Source of the DNA: Chloranthus sessilifolius
Taxonomy: Eukaryota > Streptophyta > Magnoliopsida > Chloranthales > Chloranthaceae
DNA length: 64,000 bases
NCBI GenBank assembly: GCA_021018995.1
Contig: CM037586.1
Location: 150,082,060 to 150,146,059 of the forward strand
Direction: 5' to 3'
The number at the start of each line of letters is the position of its first letter. Position 1 is the stretch's first letter. Below, one piece after another: positions 32,362 to 43,949 of the stretch. The translations under genes and the position numbers were made by a program. A model generated the notes under the pieces. It was not told the origin of the DNA and ran no database searches. It saw only the letters and a program-made list of their open reading frames with translations.

Positions 32362-33956
32362 TGATGTGCAGTGAAATATGATGATATTTCACCCCTAAAG
32401 ACCTACATTTAGCTATCCGATGAAAGCCATTTAACATGTTTTTAGATGGTTTTAGTGATTTACAGGCCGGCAGATGTGTTGAGCATGAAATAACCCACAA
32501 GTTCAGAATATAACGTCAAATTCGTGCTACTTTGGATCATGCGGAACCTATCCCGACTTAGAGCTCAATTTGACCCTTCAAGACAGTAGATTCAGAAAAT
32601 TGTTAAAACACGAAAGTTGTAGAGCTCGTTGTCAGCTTTCCAACGCCACCCGAATCGCCTCAATACGACTTCAGGATAGAAAGTTATGGCCGAAAGACCG
32701 AGGCAGTGTCTGAATGCAAAGTGCAGCGGGAGTTCACGGAAATTGGGAGGTCGATCGATCGACCTTTTAGTCGATCGATCGACCAAAGACGAATTTGAGT
32801 CCGGATAGAGTTTGGGCGAGAAAATCTTGGAACCAAGAGTGGCGTACGTTTTGGCAATTACGGGAAAAAAAGATATTCTTGGGGGATATATATATTCATC
32901 CGGGGAGTCCTTGAGAAGAGAGGATTAGGAGAATTAGGAGCATTCTATTTTATTCTGATTAGTTTTATTTCTTTATTTTTCTTTAGAGAGAGTTTTGTCT
33001 TACAGAGAGTTTATTCATTTTTTCTGCATTATTATCATTCTTCTGTGTTAGTTCTTTCGCTTTTCTAAATCGTACGTCGGGAATAAAAGCTCTTTGTGGA
33101 AATTGTTAAAGCTCTTTCTATTTTTATATTGATGTTAGTGTTTATTTATATTTTAATTATGTTGTTTACTTTTACTATGTGTGGCTAGTTTTATTAAGGA
33201 TGGGGATGTAATGATTCCCATCCGAGGTATTTATTTATACTAATATCAATCTGTGATTGAGATGTCAGATGCCTTTTAAGACCCTAATATTTATTGAATA
33301 TGGTGAAATCATCATTTCAGTCCGAGATCTAGGTGCTAATCATGCCCTATGATTTCAGATCTGTAATAATGATTTTATCCTAGTTATCACCCATCTCGGG
33401 GTGAAGTTTTACCACAATCTGAGGTGTGAGTGTTAATCATACACTTATGGGGTGTTAATCATACATCTCCTTGATCTCGGATTGATGGTGTGACTTTATC
33501 CCGGTGAGTTCAATCACGATCGAGGTGTGGGTGTTAATCATACACCTATGGGGTGTTAATCATACATCTCCGTGATCTCAGATCTATATTTTAGAACTCA
33601 CGTGTGTATAGGGCAGTTCTTCTTTTGAGAAATTTGTTAAGGATTTCATATCTCAAACCACAGATTGGTATTTTATAAATGATAAACCAACGATGGGAGG
33701 ATTTAGCATCCCAATCCTTATCTTTCATTAATTGTTTAATCCTTTAGATTTCGTTAGTATTTATCTGTGTTATTAAAAGTTACCATAATTCTAGGTTTTC
33801 AGTTACTGCATAAGATCTGTAGAAATTCTTTTAGTTAATTAATATTTCTGTTTTTTATATTTTCTAACTAATCCTCGTGGGAACGATCTCGTACTTTGCA
33901 CCCACTGACTACATCACGATTCGTGCACTTGCGAGTATAAATTTTAGGACACATCA
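32362..33956 (+). mobile_element. Athila 3' LTR
   Basis: 1595 bp, near-identical to 20110-21711 with scattered small indels (for example at the palindrome spacer 32765-32769 and near 33500). It is followed by TSD copy AGCGA. The palindrome pair is retained at 32749-32784. Confidence 0.95.
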
Positions 33957-33961
33957 AGCGA

Positions 33962-35691
33962 CGATGGATGGAGTTCTTGAAGGATTATGATTGCTCAATT
34001 CAGTACCATCAGGGAAAGGTGAACGTCGTTGTTGATGCTCTTAGTAGAAAGTCTTCAGTGCAGTTGTCACATCTTGTCAGCCGAATACAGAGATAGAAGC
34101 TTTTGGAAGATATGGCCTTAGGCAGCTCGAGATTTGATGTGAAAGGCTCGAGAGCATTGATGGCTACACTTGTCCTGCGCCCTACATTCTTTGAGAATAT
34201 TAGGAAGCTTCAGATGACTGACGATGAGTTGATGGCGATTAGACGAGATGTGGAGAGTGGAAGCAAGAAGGATTTCTCCATTCGAATAGATGGGACCTTA
34301 TTGTTTCGCGACCGAGTATGCGTACCGACAAGTACTGAGCTTCGGGACATCATTCTGGAAGAGGCTTACAAATCGATGTATGCCATACATCCTGGTAGCA
34401 CTTAGATGTATCAAGATTTTATGAAGAGCTTCTGGTGGCGAGGTTTAAAATGCGGCGTCGCTGAGTACGTATCGCGATGCTTGGTTTGTCAGTAGGTTAA
34501 GGTTGATCATCAGAATCCAGCAGGGTTGTTACAACCTTTACTTGTAACCGAATGGAAACGGGAAGCCATTTCGATGGATTTCATCCTAGGTTTGCCAAAA
34601 ATATTGAGGAAGAACAATGGCATCTGGGTCATTGTTGATCGGTTAACCAAGTCTGCTTATTTCCTACCGTACAATACTACGTATACAGCCAGTAGACTTG
34701 TAGAGTTATACCTTAAGGAGATTGTTCGACTGCACGGGATACCGGCTAGTATTGTGTCGAACAGAGATCCATTGTTTACTTCACAGTTTTGGCAGCGATT
34801 TCAGGAAGGAATGGGTTCTCGTCTCGACTTCAGTTCATCATTTCACCCACAGACGAATGGCCAGACTGAGCGAGTGATTCAGATCATAGAGGACATGCTG
34901 AGAGCTTGCATGTTGGATTTTCACGGGTCATGGGACCAACACTTACCTCTGATCGAGTTCGCTTACAACAATAGCTTCCAAGCTAGCATTGGTATGGCTC
35001 CGTTCGAGGCTTTATATGGACGACGGTGCAGATCACCGTTGAACTGGGAAGAAGTGCGTGAGAAGCTAATTATTGGACCTGAGATAGTCGAGCGCACGAC
35101 CGAGACGGTTCGGTTGATTCGCGAGAGACTTCGTGTAGCTCAGAGTCGTCAGCAGAGCTACGCCGATCTCAAGCGGAGACACGTGGATTTTCAGGTAAGC
35201 TAGAGTGCGTAAAAATGCAATTAAATACTTATTACGTTTTCCGCAAAGATATTGTCGTTAACAATTGATTTTCAGGTCGGCGACAATATTTTTGTTTGAA
35301 TTTCGCTACGAAAGGCATTATGCGTTTCGGTAAAAGAGGGAAACTGAGTCCTCGGTACGTTAGGCCTTTTGAGATATTAGGCTGAGTCAGAGAGGTTGCA
35401 TACCGAGTGGCGTTACCACTGCAATTGTCCAGCATGTACAACGTCTTCCATGTATCTATGCTGCGTCGATATATACGCGACCCGACTCTCGTGCTTGATT
35501 TCCAACCCATCGAGCTTTAGGATGGTTTGACGGTGATTGAGGACTCGGTTCAGATTTTGGATCGCAAGGAGCAGATCCTACGCACGAAGCGGATTCCTTT
35601 GGTTCTCGTCCGTTGGAGGAATCATACATCGGAGGAAGCCACCTGGGAGCGGGAAGCTGATATCCGAGAACAATTTCCACACCTTGCTTAA
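33962..35691 (+). pseudogene. Tekay pol part 2: RNase H end, integrase, chromodomain
   Basis: It resumes the frame broken at 20109 ([10 protein letters not shown], then [10 protein letters not shown], the RNase H end). Integrase follows: TAG stops near 34095, 34405 and 34494, core SMDFILGLPK and VIVDRLTKSAYFLP, second Asp in SNRDPLFTSQFW, and Glu in GQTERVIQIIED. The usual SDRDPRF is SNRDPLF here. After the candidate intron 35195-35275 comes the C-terminal domain (RGKLSPRYV), then a chromodomain-like end LVRWRNHTSEEATWE. The stop is TAA at 35689-35691. Frameshift near 35298 and TGA/TAG stops. Chromodomains target insertion to heterochromatin in this clade. Confidence 0.9.
35195..35275 (+). 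other. Candidate intron in the Tekay integrase
   Basis: Borders are TTTTCAG|GTAAGC and ATTTTCAG|GTCGG. The 81-bp segment is AT-rich and contains an in-frame TAG. Removing it joins HVDFQ to VGDNIF, the usual order before the integrase C-terminal domain. Near-consensus splice sites and a T-rich acceptor tract are present. It is a stronger intron candidate than 18238-18361. Confidence 0.62.
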
Positions 35692-36528
35692 ACTTGTTGA
35701 GAAAATGCATATGGGATGAATAGAAATTTAGACCTTTTTTATGTACTTGTTATTTTTATTTATATGTCCAGTTTTTGGCGATCCAATGTTTTTCATTGTG
35801 TGTTTGCCTAATTTTCTGTCGCACTACATAACGGTTCCTATTTCTTGAAAACCGAAAAAATTTGGGACTTAGATCAACAAGTGGAGGTTACACACAAATG
35901 GGTATGTGAAATAAAACGGGCCAATTTTTAAGCTACTTCATTTCATTTTACAAAATAAATTCGGCTTTGATATTTGCGTTATAGCCGGGTTCCATATTAG
36001 GAATGAAATAGGCTCAAGGGAGGTCAATTTAGCCCCTAGACAATGGACCAAAATTCCAAAATTTTGAATTTTTTTAGGCTTTTTCCACTCAAGAAATTCG
36101 AGGGTCGAAAGTGGAATTCGAGGGTCGATTTCGAATGAACAGTGCCCAGCCTGTTTGAGGCAAAATTTGAGGCCTGACAAACTTTTGGGATTTTGAGGGT
36201 CGATTTCAAAATCGAGGGTCAAATTGAAATTCGACCATCGAATTTGAAATTGAGGGTCGAATTTCTCAACTTAACTGGGTTCTGTTTTTGGCATTTCGAG
36301 CTTTTGAAGCAGTGGTCTGAGCTAAGGTTTTTGAGCTTTTTGGGGTTCCTTTGATTTTTCTTCCACATTTTACCCGAGATCAAGGGGAATTCAACTCGGA
36401 TTGGTTTGAGGATTTTGATAGATTGGCCAAGAAACATCTTGTGGGGATTCTAAAGAGGTAAAACCCTTTTTCCTCTTGTATTTTTGGTCGTTTTCCTTGT
36501 GCTTTTCGGCTTCTTCTGTGTTTTGTTA
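35692..36528 (+). other. Spacer between Tekay pol and extra ORF, with TTCGAGGGTCGAA motifs
   Basis: No gene. Near 36096-36262 it carries repeated TTCGAGGGTCGA, TTGAGGGTCGA and one ATTCGACCATCGAATTTG, the same motifs as in the LTRs (15469-15555, 47162-47320). Confidence 0.75.
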
Positions 36529-37875
36529 ATGGGACCTAAGAAGCAAACCCCCACACGAGTTCCAACATCCAAAAGACCAGCTTCCAGAGCTGGCTCTTCA
36601 TGCCAATCTTCACAGCCAGCTCAACCACCACCACAGCCGACTCCACCCCCTGTTCAGCCTGTGCAACCTTTGCCCCCACCAATTAGAGAACAACCCAATG
36701 AATTTTGGAGCATTAAGGGCTTTGCTACTGAGTGGGTTTTTCATCCCGAAGTGTTTGATCAACAAACGACCACTCAATCGGGGTCGGACTATTTAGAGAA
36801 AGCCCGTTTAACCTCGTTATGTGCAGCCTTTAGTGACCACTTCTATCCTCGGTTGGTGCGCCTGTTTTATCAGAGCATGCGTCGAGATGATGGGAAGAAA
36901 ATTTATACCACAATCGATGGTCGTGATTACACCTTCGACCTCGAGGACATTACCGTGGCAATGCGCTACCCAACCTCACATTCTTCAACTATGGGATTGG
37001 GTCCTCCCTTCCCTAAATTTGTCCCATTCCATGAGGTCATAGCGCAAATGACCCAAGGTCGTCATGGGTCTGGTAGAGCTATCGCCCGTTCACACGTGCC
37101 CGACTCCATGTGAATCTTAGACATGATTTTCAAGGTAACCCTTTACCCATTCGGTCACAAATCTGAGCGTCGAGGTCCCATCCAACAAATTTTATTCGTT
37201 GCTTTTAAGGAGCGTTGGTTTAGTGCCCCCGAAATAATATTTAAGGGAATCATTAAGGCTAGGGAGAAGATGGGCAAGCAGGTAAAGAAACCAAAGAAGG
37301 GCATTCCATATGCTCGCCTCATTTCTGTGATGATTGAAAATTATCGTGCGGGCCCAGCATATGAGATTCCTCCTACTGCGCCACGGTCCATGGACGGTCT
37401 CAAGTTGTATAACCTCGTCAATTTGGGTCTGACCTACAACCGGCTCCTCAAGGCTCCTAAGGGTACGGTGGTATCAGATGAAGATGAGGAGGAGGATGCA
37501 GAGCACGTAGCACCACAGCCTGATGCTCCTGCACCCAATCAGCCCCCACAGACCTACGTACTCACACTCTCCGAGTTCACTCGTCAGATGACTGCCGTGA
37601 GCCAGCAGATCCAGGAGCTCACACAGCATGCCAGCTCCATGCGTCAGGAGTTGGACGTTCATGGCGGGGCTCTGACATACTTGATGCAGCATGCCTTCCC
37701 CACAGACTATGCCATGTACATGGCCGACATCCAAGCCTCAGTTCACCACTCTTCGACCTCGGGCGCCAGTCCCAGCATGCCTACCGATGCGGGTGTTGGT
37801 GGTTCGGACGACGATGCTGATGATGGGGACGGTGACCAGGTTCAGGCTGGTCCAGCTGCTGCGGGGGAGTTTTAG
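36529..37875 (+). pseudogene. Extra sense ORF of the Tekay element
   Basis: The likely ATG is at 36529 (MGPKKQTPTRVPTSKRP), about 448 codons to TAG at 37873-37875, with a single in-frame TGA at 37111-37113. The upstream in-frame ATG at 36484 adds a hydrophobic stretch. Layout: basic Pro/Gln-rich start, a globular middle with PRLVRLFYQSM and DYTFDLEDITVAM, an acidic Glu/Asp run near residue 325, a probable coiled coil (FTRQMTAVSQQIQELTQHAS), and a Gly/Asp-rich tail. The middle has the same R-FY...G...F...I layout as 9951-11152 and the plant family called putative plant transposon protein. Function unknown. Sense orientation downstream of pol, before the 3' LTR, with strong frame preservation. 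Confidence 0.62.
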
Positions 37876-38166
37876 ATCCGCATTGGGCTGTTATGTTGTT
37901 TTGGATATTTTTTGGGGCATGTACTTATTTTATTTACTGCATGGATTATCTTAGAACCCGATGGTTCTAAATTTTGCTCTTTCTTTATATTTTTGTTTTG
38001 GGATATTGATATGCTTGTTTTAGTTTGTTTAGTTTTGTAAATTTTTTTGTATGGATCCTGTTACAGATCCTTATGGTTTTATTTGGTTTTCTCTATGGTT
38101 TTATTTGGTTATGTGCATAGCCATTATTCGTTTTGGTGGCCTTTTGGCTTTCTTTTGTGGGCATGT

Positions 38167-38874
38167 TGTCACGGAGTTACTCTTTGTGACGTAATCTCTC
38201 GTGCGACAACTAGCTTTCTCGAACTAATTTAGCCTATGTACGTTTCAAACCTGCACGGTAACTCATTAGGTTAGAAACTATGCGGATTCCCGAATACAAT
38301 TCATATAGCTATACGCAGCGACATTCCTAGGGGCAGCCCCACTTAGAGTTCAGGTCCGCACCGTGAGGGTGGTCGTGGACCACCAACACGATGGCTCCAG
38401 CGCACGATGCGACATAAGTGACCTAACACCTATGCGAGGCCTGGATGCGCGAACTCAAACTCACAAGGCTATCGTACGCATTCCGTAGGGGATCACTTAG
38501 GCTAGCGACACATCACGTGGCTGTTGGATCATTTCCCCATATATATGGTTTAAACATCAACAGTGTCAGAATGGCAGGAGGACCTCAAACCTATTGGTTT
38601 GACATACCGCAACGCCTTTGCACTGCTGACCCATTTTGTTTCATGTCGCGACCGCATCTCGTGCCCTGCTGGCACTGTATCACGACCAAACTGCCACCAT
38701 GTCGCATGCCCTCTTGGCCAACGACCGAAGCTCTTGGAGTACTAATGGCGAAGTCCTCATGACTTAGTGACATGCCGACGATGCCCCAGCTTCCACCCAC
38801 CAATGCCTGACGCACTAGTGGCACAAGTGCCCCTGCGGCTGACTCAGATAGTCACACCTCGAGCCCACGTCACA
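38167..38874 (-). mobile_element. Galadriel 3' LTR
   Basis: On the minus strand it starts TGTGACGTGGGCTCG at 38874 and ends CTCCGTGACA at 38167. The purine tract on its right is CTAAGTAGGGGAGGA. The copy at 45310-46017 has the same length. Confidence 0.93.
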
Positions 38875-38886
38875 TCCTCCCCTACT
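38875..38886 (-). promoter_or_regulatory. Galadriel polypurine tract
   Basis: On the minus strand AGTAGGGGAGGA directly precedes the LTR start at 38874. Confidence 0.75.
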
Positions 38887-40285
38887 TAGTTGCGTTGACA
38901 TCCCCGTCGACGCGCTTCCAGTACTTCTTTAGGGCGGATTGGAAGGACGGGTGGGTACTCTCAAGTTCCCAAATAATTTCGGCCTCTGGTAGGCCCTTCC
39001 ACTTCAAAAGGTACTCCACAAGAAATTCATTTTGACTGTCATCTTCCCGGTTACTGCGTCTGTGTACAAGGATTTCTTTAACCTGTATCTCCAATTGTAA
39101 ATCGGCATCTGGGGTGACACAAGTTGACAAACTTCTCCATGGATTACGGGTCTCTTTTATATGGCTTCAAACAACTGACGTAAAATACCGAATGCATTCT
39201 CAGTCGGGAAGGAAGTTGCACTCGAAATGAGACATCATTAATCCTCTTCGCGATCGGAAATGGCCCATCATACTTACGAACTAATCTTGCGTGTTTTCTT
39301 CTGAAAAATTTGAACTGCTTCGGATTAAGTTTTACCAAAACTTCATCACCTACATGCAACTCGATAGGTCGTCGACCCTGATCGGCCCACTTTTTCATTC
39401 GCTTAGCGGTTTTTTCCAGATAGGCCCTAACAATCTCTGTATTTCTTTGCCACTCCTTGACAAGATGATAGGCTGCCAGACTTGACCCAGTATATCCCAT
39501 AATAATTGTATGCGGCGTTAACGGTTGCTGGCTAGTTGCTAATTCGAATGGGCGCTTATTTGAGGCTGAACTCTTCTGCAGATTATAACAAAATTATGCC
39601 ATGTCTAACAACTGAACCCAGTTCTTTTGGTTGGCACTGACAAAATGTCTCAAATATTATTCTAAAATAGCATTCACCCTTTCTGTCTGTTCGTCTATTT
39701 GTGGATGCATGCTGGATGAGAAGTTCAGTTTTGTCCTCAGGAGTTGAAAAACTTCCGACTAAAACTTGCTAGCAAACCGTGGATCTCTATCACTGACAAT
39801 CACTTGCGGCACTCTCCAACGTTTCATAACATTACTGACAAATAATCGAGCAGCCTGCTCTGCATTATAATTCAACGGTGTCGGAATGAATGTAGCGTAC
39901 TTTGAGAACCGATTCACAACTACCAGGATGGACTCGAGTGACCCTACTTTAGGCAATGTAGAGATGAAGTCAAGGGAGATGCTCTCCCACGGTCTGGATG
40001 GCACTGACAATGGCTATAGGAGTCCAAATGGTTTAGCTCTATCCACTTTGTCCTGCTGGCATATTAGGCAAGTCCTGACATACTCCTCTACGTCCTCTTC
40101 CATCTTAGGCCAATAGAAACGCCTTTCCAATAAGGCGAGCGTGTGATGAATTCCTGGATGGCCAACCCACAATGTGTCATGACACTCTTTCAAGAGTTCC
40201 TTTCTAAGTTCTCACTTTTGGCACATAGAAACGACCCTCTTTGGTCACCAACAGTCCTTCCTCAGTCCAGAATCGCCGTGTTCTC
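38887..40285 (-). pseudogene. Galadriel integrase and chromodomain
   Basis: Minus frames: 40010-39759 holds the integrase core SISLDFISTLPK, VVVNRFSKYATFIP and VSDRDPRFASKF; 39500-39144 holds VGDEVLVKLNPKQFKFF and the C-terminal barrel; 39130-38882 holds a chromodomain, EFLVEYLLKWKGLPEAEIIW. Frameshifts and stops separate them. The zinc-binding start lies near 40120-40200, in frames with several stops. Confidence 0.88.
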
Positions 40286-42109
40286 TGATGAGTACTGAAA
40301 AATGATGATATTTCACCCCTAAATACCTATATTTAGCTATCCGATGAAGGCTATCTGATGAGAATGATTAGATTTGAAGTGTTTCAGGTAAATACAAGCC
40401 AAGTATAGAAAACAGCCCAAAAATTCTGAATATAATGTCAAAACACTGCAACTTTGGGTAGTCAAGAACTTGGTGCGACTTGTGGCTAAATTTGGACCTT
40501 CACGACGGCCGCATTACGAAATTGTCAAAACATGAAAGTTGTAGATATTTTTGTCAGCTTTCCAACGGCATAAGAATCGCCTCAATCCGAGTTCAGGATA
40601 AAAAGTTATGGCCGAAATACTGAAGCAGTGTCTGAACCAAGAGAAAGTGCTGAATTTCACGGATTTCTAGGGTCGATGCATCGACCCTATAGGTCGATTA
40701 ATCGAGGATGAGTCAGAGTCTGACACGAAACTGACACTGTAAAGCAGATTTTTGGGACTTTTTGGCGGCTCGATGCATCGACCCTCCTTGGTCGATTAAT
40801 CGACCCGAAAATATTGGCTTGGGAGACTCCCGCGACGAGGGTCTTTTTAAAGCGACTCAAACACTTCGGAAAAGAAGAATTAGGAACGTAGGAATTAATT
40901 AGATAGAATTAATTTTAGGAGAGAGTTTTAGTTTTAGAGTTCTTAGTTTTTTGCCATTATTTTTCATAGTTAGACATAGAAATAGGAAAGTTTTATTATT
41001 CTTTTGAGAGCTTTGTTCTCTTTAATTTTTCAGTACTCATTCCTAAATTTTGTTCAAAGTTTATTCCTGCATTAATTTCGTTTCTGAAGATCATCGTACC
41101 TTTGGATCAAAGTAAGTTCTTTTGAAGTTTGAGGTAATTTTAATTGATTAAATTAATGTTATTTTCCCGTATTTATTTATTTATGTCATTTAATTACAAT
41201 ATGTGTGGCTAAATTTATAGGGATGGGGATCTAATGATTCTCATCCGAGGGATGTACTTTTAATAATATAAATTTAGGATTAAAATATGAGATTTTATTT
41301 TATGGTTGTTGTGCTATCATGAACGGATGAAATCCCCGCCACTAATCGGGATCGCGTGTGCCTAGCCATGCCCGGGATCTCAAATCTGTGACGGTAATTT
41401 TACCCAATCATTGTTATGGTCTTTTTGCTTTCATCGTGTGGATCTAATTACGATTATGTTCTGGGATCGAGTGTGCCTAGCCATGCCCTGGATCTTGGTT
41501 CTGTAATGGTAATTTTATCTTAAATACTCCCTAATCTGAATAAAGTGTGCCTAGCCATGCCCTTGATTTCAGATTTATAAGTGGTATTCTTGTTGAAATT
41601 TTCACCCACTTTGGGGATGATTTTTATTTGAACCTGAGATCATGTGTGCCTAGCCATGCCCTTGATCCCAGATCTATATATGAAAATCATCTAAGTCCTG
41701 ATTGCAGGGATGCAACGTGGAACCTATTAGGGTGTTGACCATTGATCTTCCATAAAAGATGTTTGTTACCAATAAAATATCTCATAATTTAATCCTTAGA
41801 TTTATATTATAGGAAGAACGGACCAAAGATGGGAGGATTTAGTATCTTCATCTTTATCATCATCTTTACCTTTACTTTTGAATTATCAATTAAATTTTAG
41901 TTTGTAGTCATTAATTACCATCTCATCAACCGCTTAAATCATAAAACTGCTAGAATACTGTTAGATCTTAATAGATTTCTAGAATTGATTGTCTCTTTTA
42001 GATATTTCAAAATTAATCCTCGTGGGAACGATCTCGTACTCTGCACCCATTATATACAAACCGATTCGTGCACTTGCGAGTAAAACATCACATTAAAAAT
42101 ATCACATCA
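40286..42109 (+). mobile_element. Solo LTR of an Athila-like element
   Basis: It begins TGATGAGTACTGAAAAATG and ends AATATCACATCA, with exact 5-bp duplication TTCTC (40281-40285 and 42110-42114). It shares ATGATATTTCACCCCTAAA near the start, and GTGGGAACGATCTCGTACT and CGATTCGTGCACTTGCGAG near the end, with the Athila LTRs at 20110 and 32362. The middle differs: four copies of GTGTGCCTAGCCATGCCC (41355-41664) and motifs GGTCGATGCATCGACC / GGTCGATTAATCGA (40673-40806). No internal sequence remains, so it arose by LTR-LTR recombination. Confidence 0.92.
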
Positions 42110-43949
42110 TTCTCCCCTTTTATATCTGTTGCAGTAGGGTCCTCGCGAGTGGATCTAATTTCAACCCATCGCGCAATCTATCGAGGATAGTCGAACTAAT
42201 GCGGCTAGCTACAGTTTGTTTTTCAATTTTTAACGCTGCTAACTGAACTTTCAATGTTGCTAACTCTGCTTTACGACTCAAAGAGTTTGCTACTTGATTG
42301 GTCCCGCCAGGCTTGTATACCAAGTCTATATCGAACTCGGTCAATAAATCCTGCCAACGGGCCTGTTTCGGCGATAATTTCTTTTGTGTCTGAAAGTAGC
42401 TGGTTGCCACATTATCGGTCATCACTAGGAACTTCGACCCAAGTAGGTAGTGTCTCCACGTCCTTAGACAATGTACTACCACCGTCATCTCCTTTTCTTA
42501 AACCGTGTACCGCCGCTCGGTATCGTTCAACTTTCTACTCTCAAAGGCCACTGGATGCTCTTCTTACACTAATACTCCTCCTATCGCATAGTCAGAGGCA
42601 TCCGTGTGTACCTCAAATGGCTTGGAGTGATCAGGTAGCTTTAGCACGGGGTCACTCATGACCACCGCTTTCAAATCCTCAAATGCCCTCTGACAATTTT
42701 CCCACCACTGCCACGGTTAATCCTTCTTCAACAGGTTAGTCAGTGGTACATCACAATGTGAATTATTGGGGATGAACCTTCTGTAATAGTTGACCAAACT
42801 CAAAAATGACTGCAAGTCGGTCACGCCTTCTGGCACTCTCCAGTCTTGGATTGCACGAACTTTCTCAAGGTCCATGCTGATATATCCTCCCCTAATACGG
42901 TGTCCTAAAAATATAATCTGCTCTTGTGCAAATGAACACTTCTATTTCTTGACATAAAGCTGATTTTCTCGCAGTATCTTGAAGATGATTTGGAGGTGGC
43001 TGAGATGTTCTTCCAATGTGTTGCTATACACAATGATATCGTCTAAGTACACCACCACGAACTTATCGTGGTAGGCATGGAACAACTCATTCATCAGGGT
43101 ATAGAAGGTGGCTGGGGCATTAGTCAGCCCAAAGGGCATCACTAAAAATTCAAAGGCTCCGTACTTGGTCACACAGGTAGTCTTGCTTTCATCTCCCTCT
43201 CCGACTCACACCTGATAATAGCCAGATCTCAAGTCTAGCTTGGTAAAATACCTCGCACTGCCCAACTGATCAAACAAATCTGCAATCAATGGCACTGGAT
43301 ACTTATTCTTGACGGTGACCTTATTCAACGCTCTGTAGGTAATGCATAATTGAAGGCTACCGTGACATTTCTTCTGAAAGATAACTGGGGCGCCAAATGG
43401 AGCTTTAAATGATCGAACAAACCCTGCCTCCAATAACTCATCTAACTACCGACGTAACTCGGCTAGCTCTGGAGGAGCCATTCTGTAGGGAGCTTTAGTC
43501 GGCGGCTTTGCACCTGATTCTAATTCGATTCGGTGATCCACTGATCTCCTTGGTGGCAACACCTTAGGCAATTCTGGCGGCATGACATCTTAGAATTCTT
43601 GGAGTATTCCTGACACACTTTCTGGCACAATATCTGCTGGCCTTGTTGCTTTCTCTTCTAGCAGTGTCGCAAGAAATATAGGTTCTCCTCTTCTTAGTCC
43701 CTTCTTTAACTAAAGTGCTGAGATAAATCCATCACTCTCTACTTCTTTATCTTTCTGAATGACAGGGATCATGCAAGGGGTCTCTTCTCCGAACATGCAC
43801 ACTGACCCGAGGTATGGCATGGGCACTGCTTTAGCCTGGTGCAGGAGTTTTAACCTAAGGACAACCTTGAAATCATCCATTTGTATTGTCATAAAGTTCG
43901 CTGCTCTGCTCCACGGCCCTATCCGTACAGGTATCCCCTTTGCTATTCC
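42110..43949 (-). pseudogene. Galadriel protease end, reverse transcriptase and RNase H
   Basis: Minus frames: 43892-43710 is the protease-RT spacer. 43433-43206 is the RT start, with [11 protein letters not shown]. 43172-42942 has MPFGLTNAPATF and catalytic YLDDIIVYS. 42488-42120 is RNase H, with CLRTWRHYLLGSKFLVMTDN and SLSRKAELA. Stops between the frames include several TAA/TAG at positions where Gln is usual. The sequence stops at the solo LTR (42109) and continues beyond it at 40285. Confidence 0.9.

Larger units (their letters stand above)
20110..33956 (+). mobile_element. Complete Athila-type element inside Tekay RNase H
   Basis: It has paired LTRs, a TGGCGCCG-type primer-binding site, gag-pol of Athila type, a third ORF and a polypurine tract before the 3' LTR. 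The exact 5-bp duplication AGCGA lies at 20105-20109 and 33957-33961. Its insertion splits the Tekay RNase H codons cleanly: the reading continues from MRQR to RWMEFL across the site. Length is about 13.8 kb. Coding frames after the protease are frameshifted, so it is probably dead. Confidence 0.95.

Noticed and set aside
20498-32784. CRISPR-like array
   Set aside because: Palindromes are irregularly spaced, in pairs, in plant retrotransposon DNA; no repeat-spacer unit and no cas genes.
36484-36528. Upstream in-frame ATG giving a hydrophobic signal-like start to the Tekay extra ORF
   Set aside because: The ATG at 36529 starts a basic Pro-rich N-terminus like relatives; the upstream stretch is T-rich spacer, so an envelope-like signal peptide is not supported.
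38445-38762. Plus-strand ORF also found at 45588-45905
   Set aside because: Both lie inside the two copies of the Galadriel LTR; the duplication reflects the LTR, not a gene.
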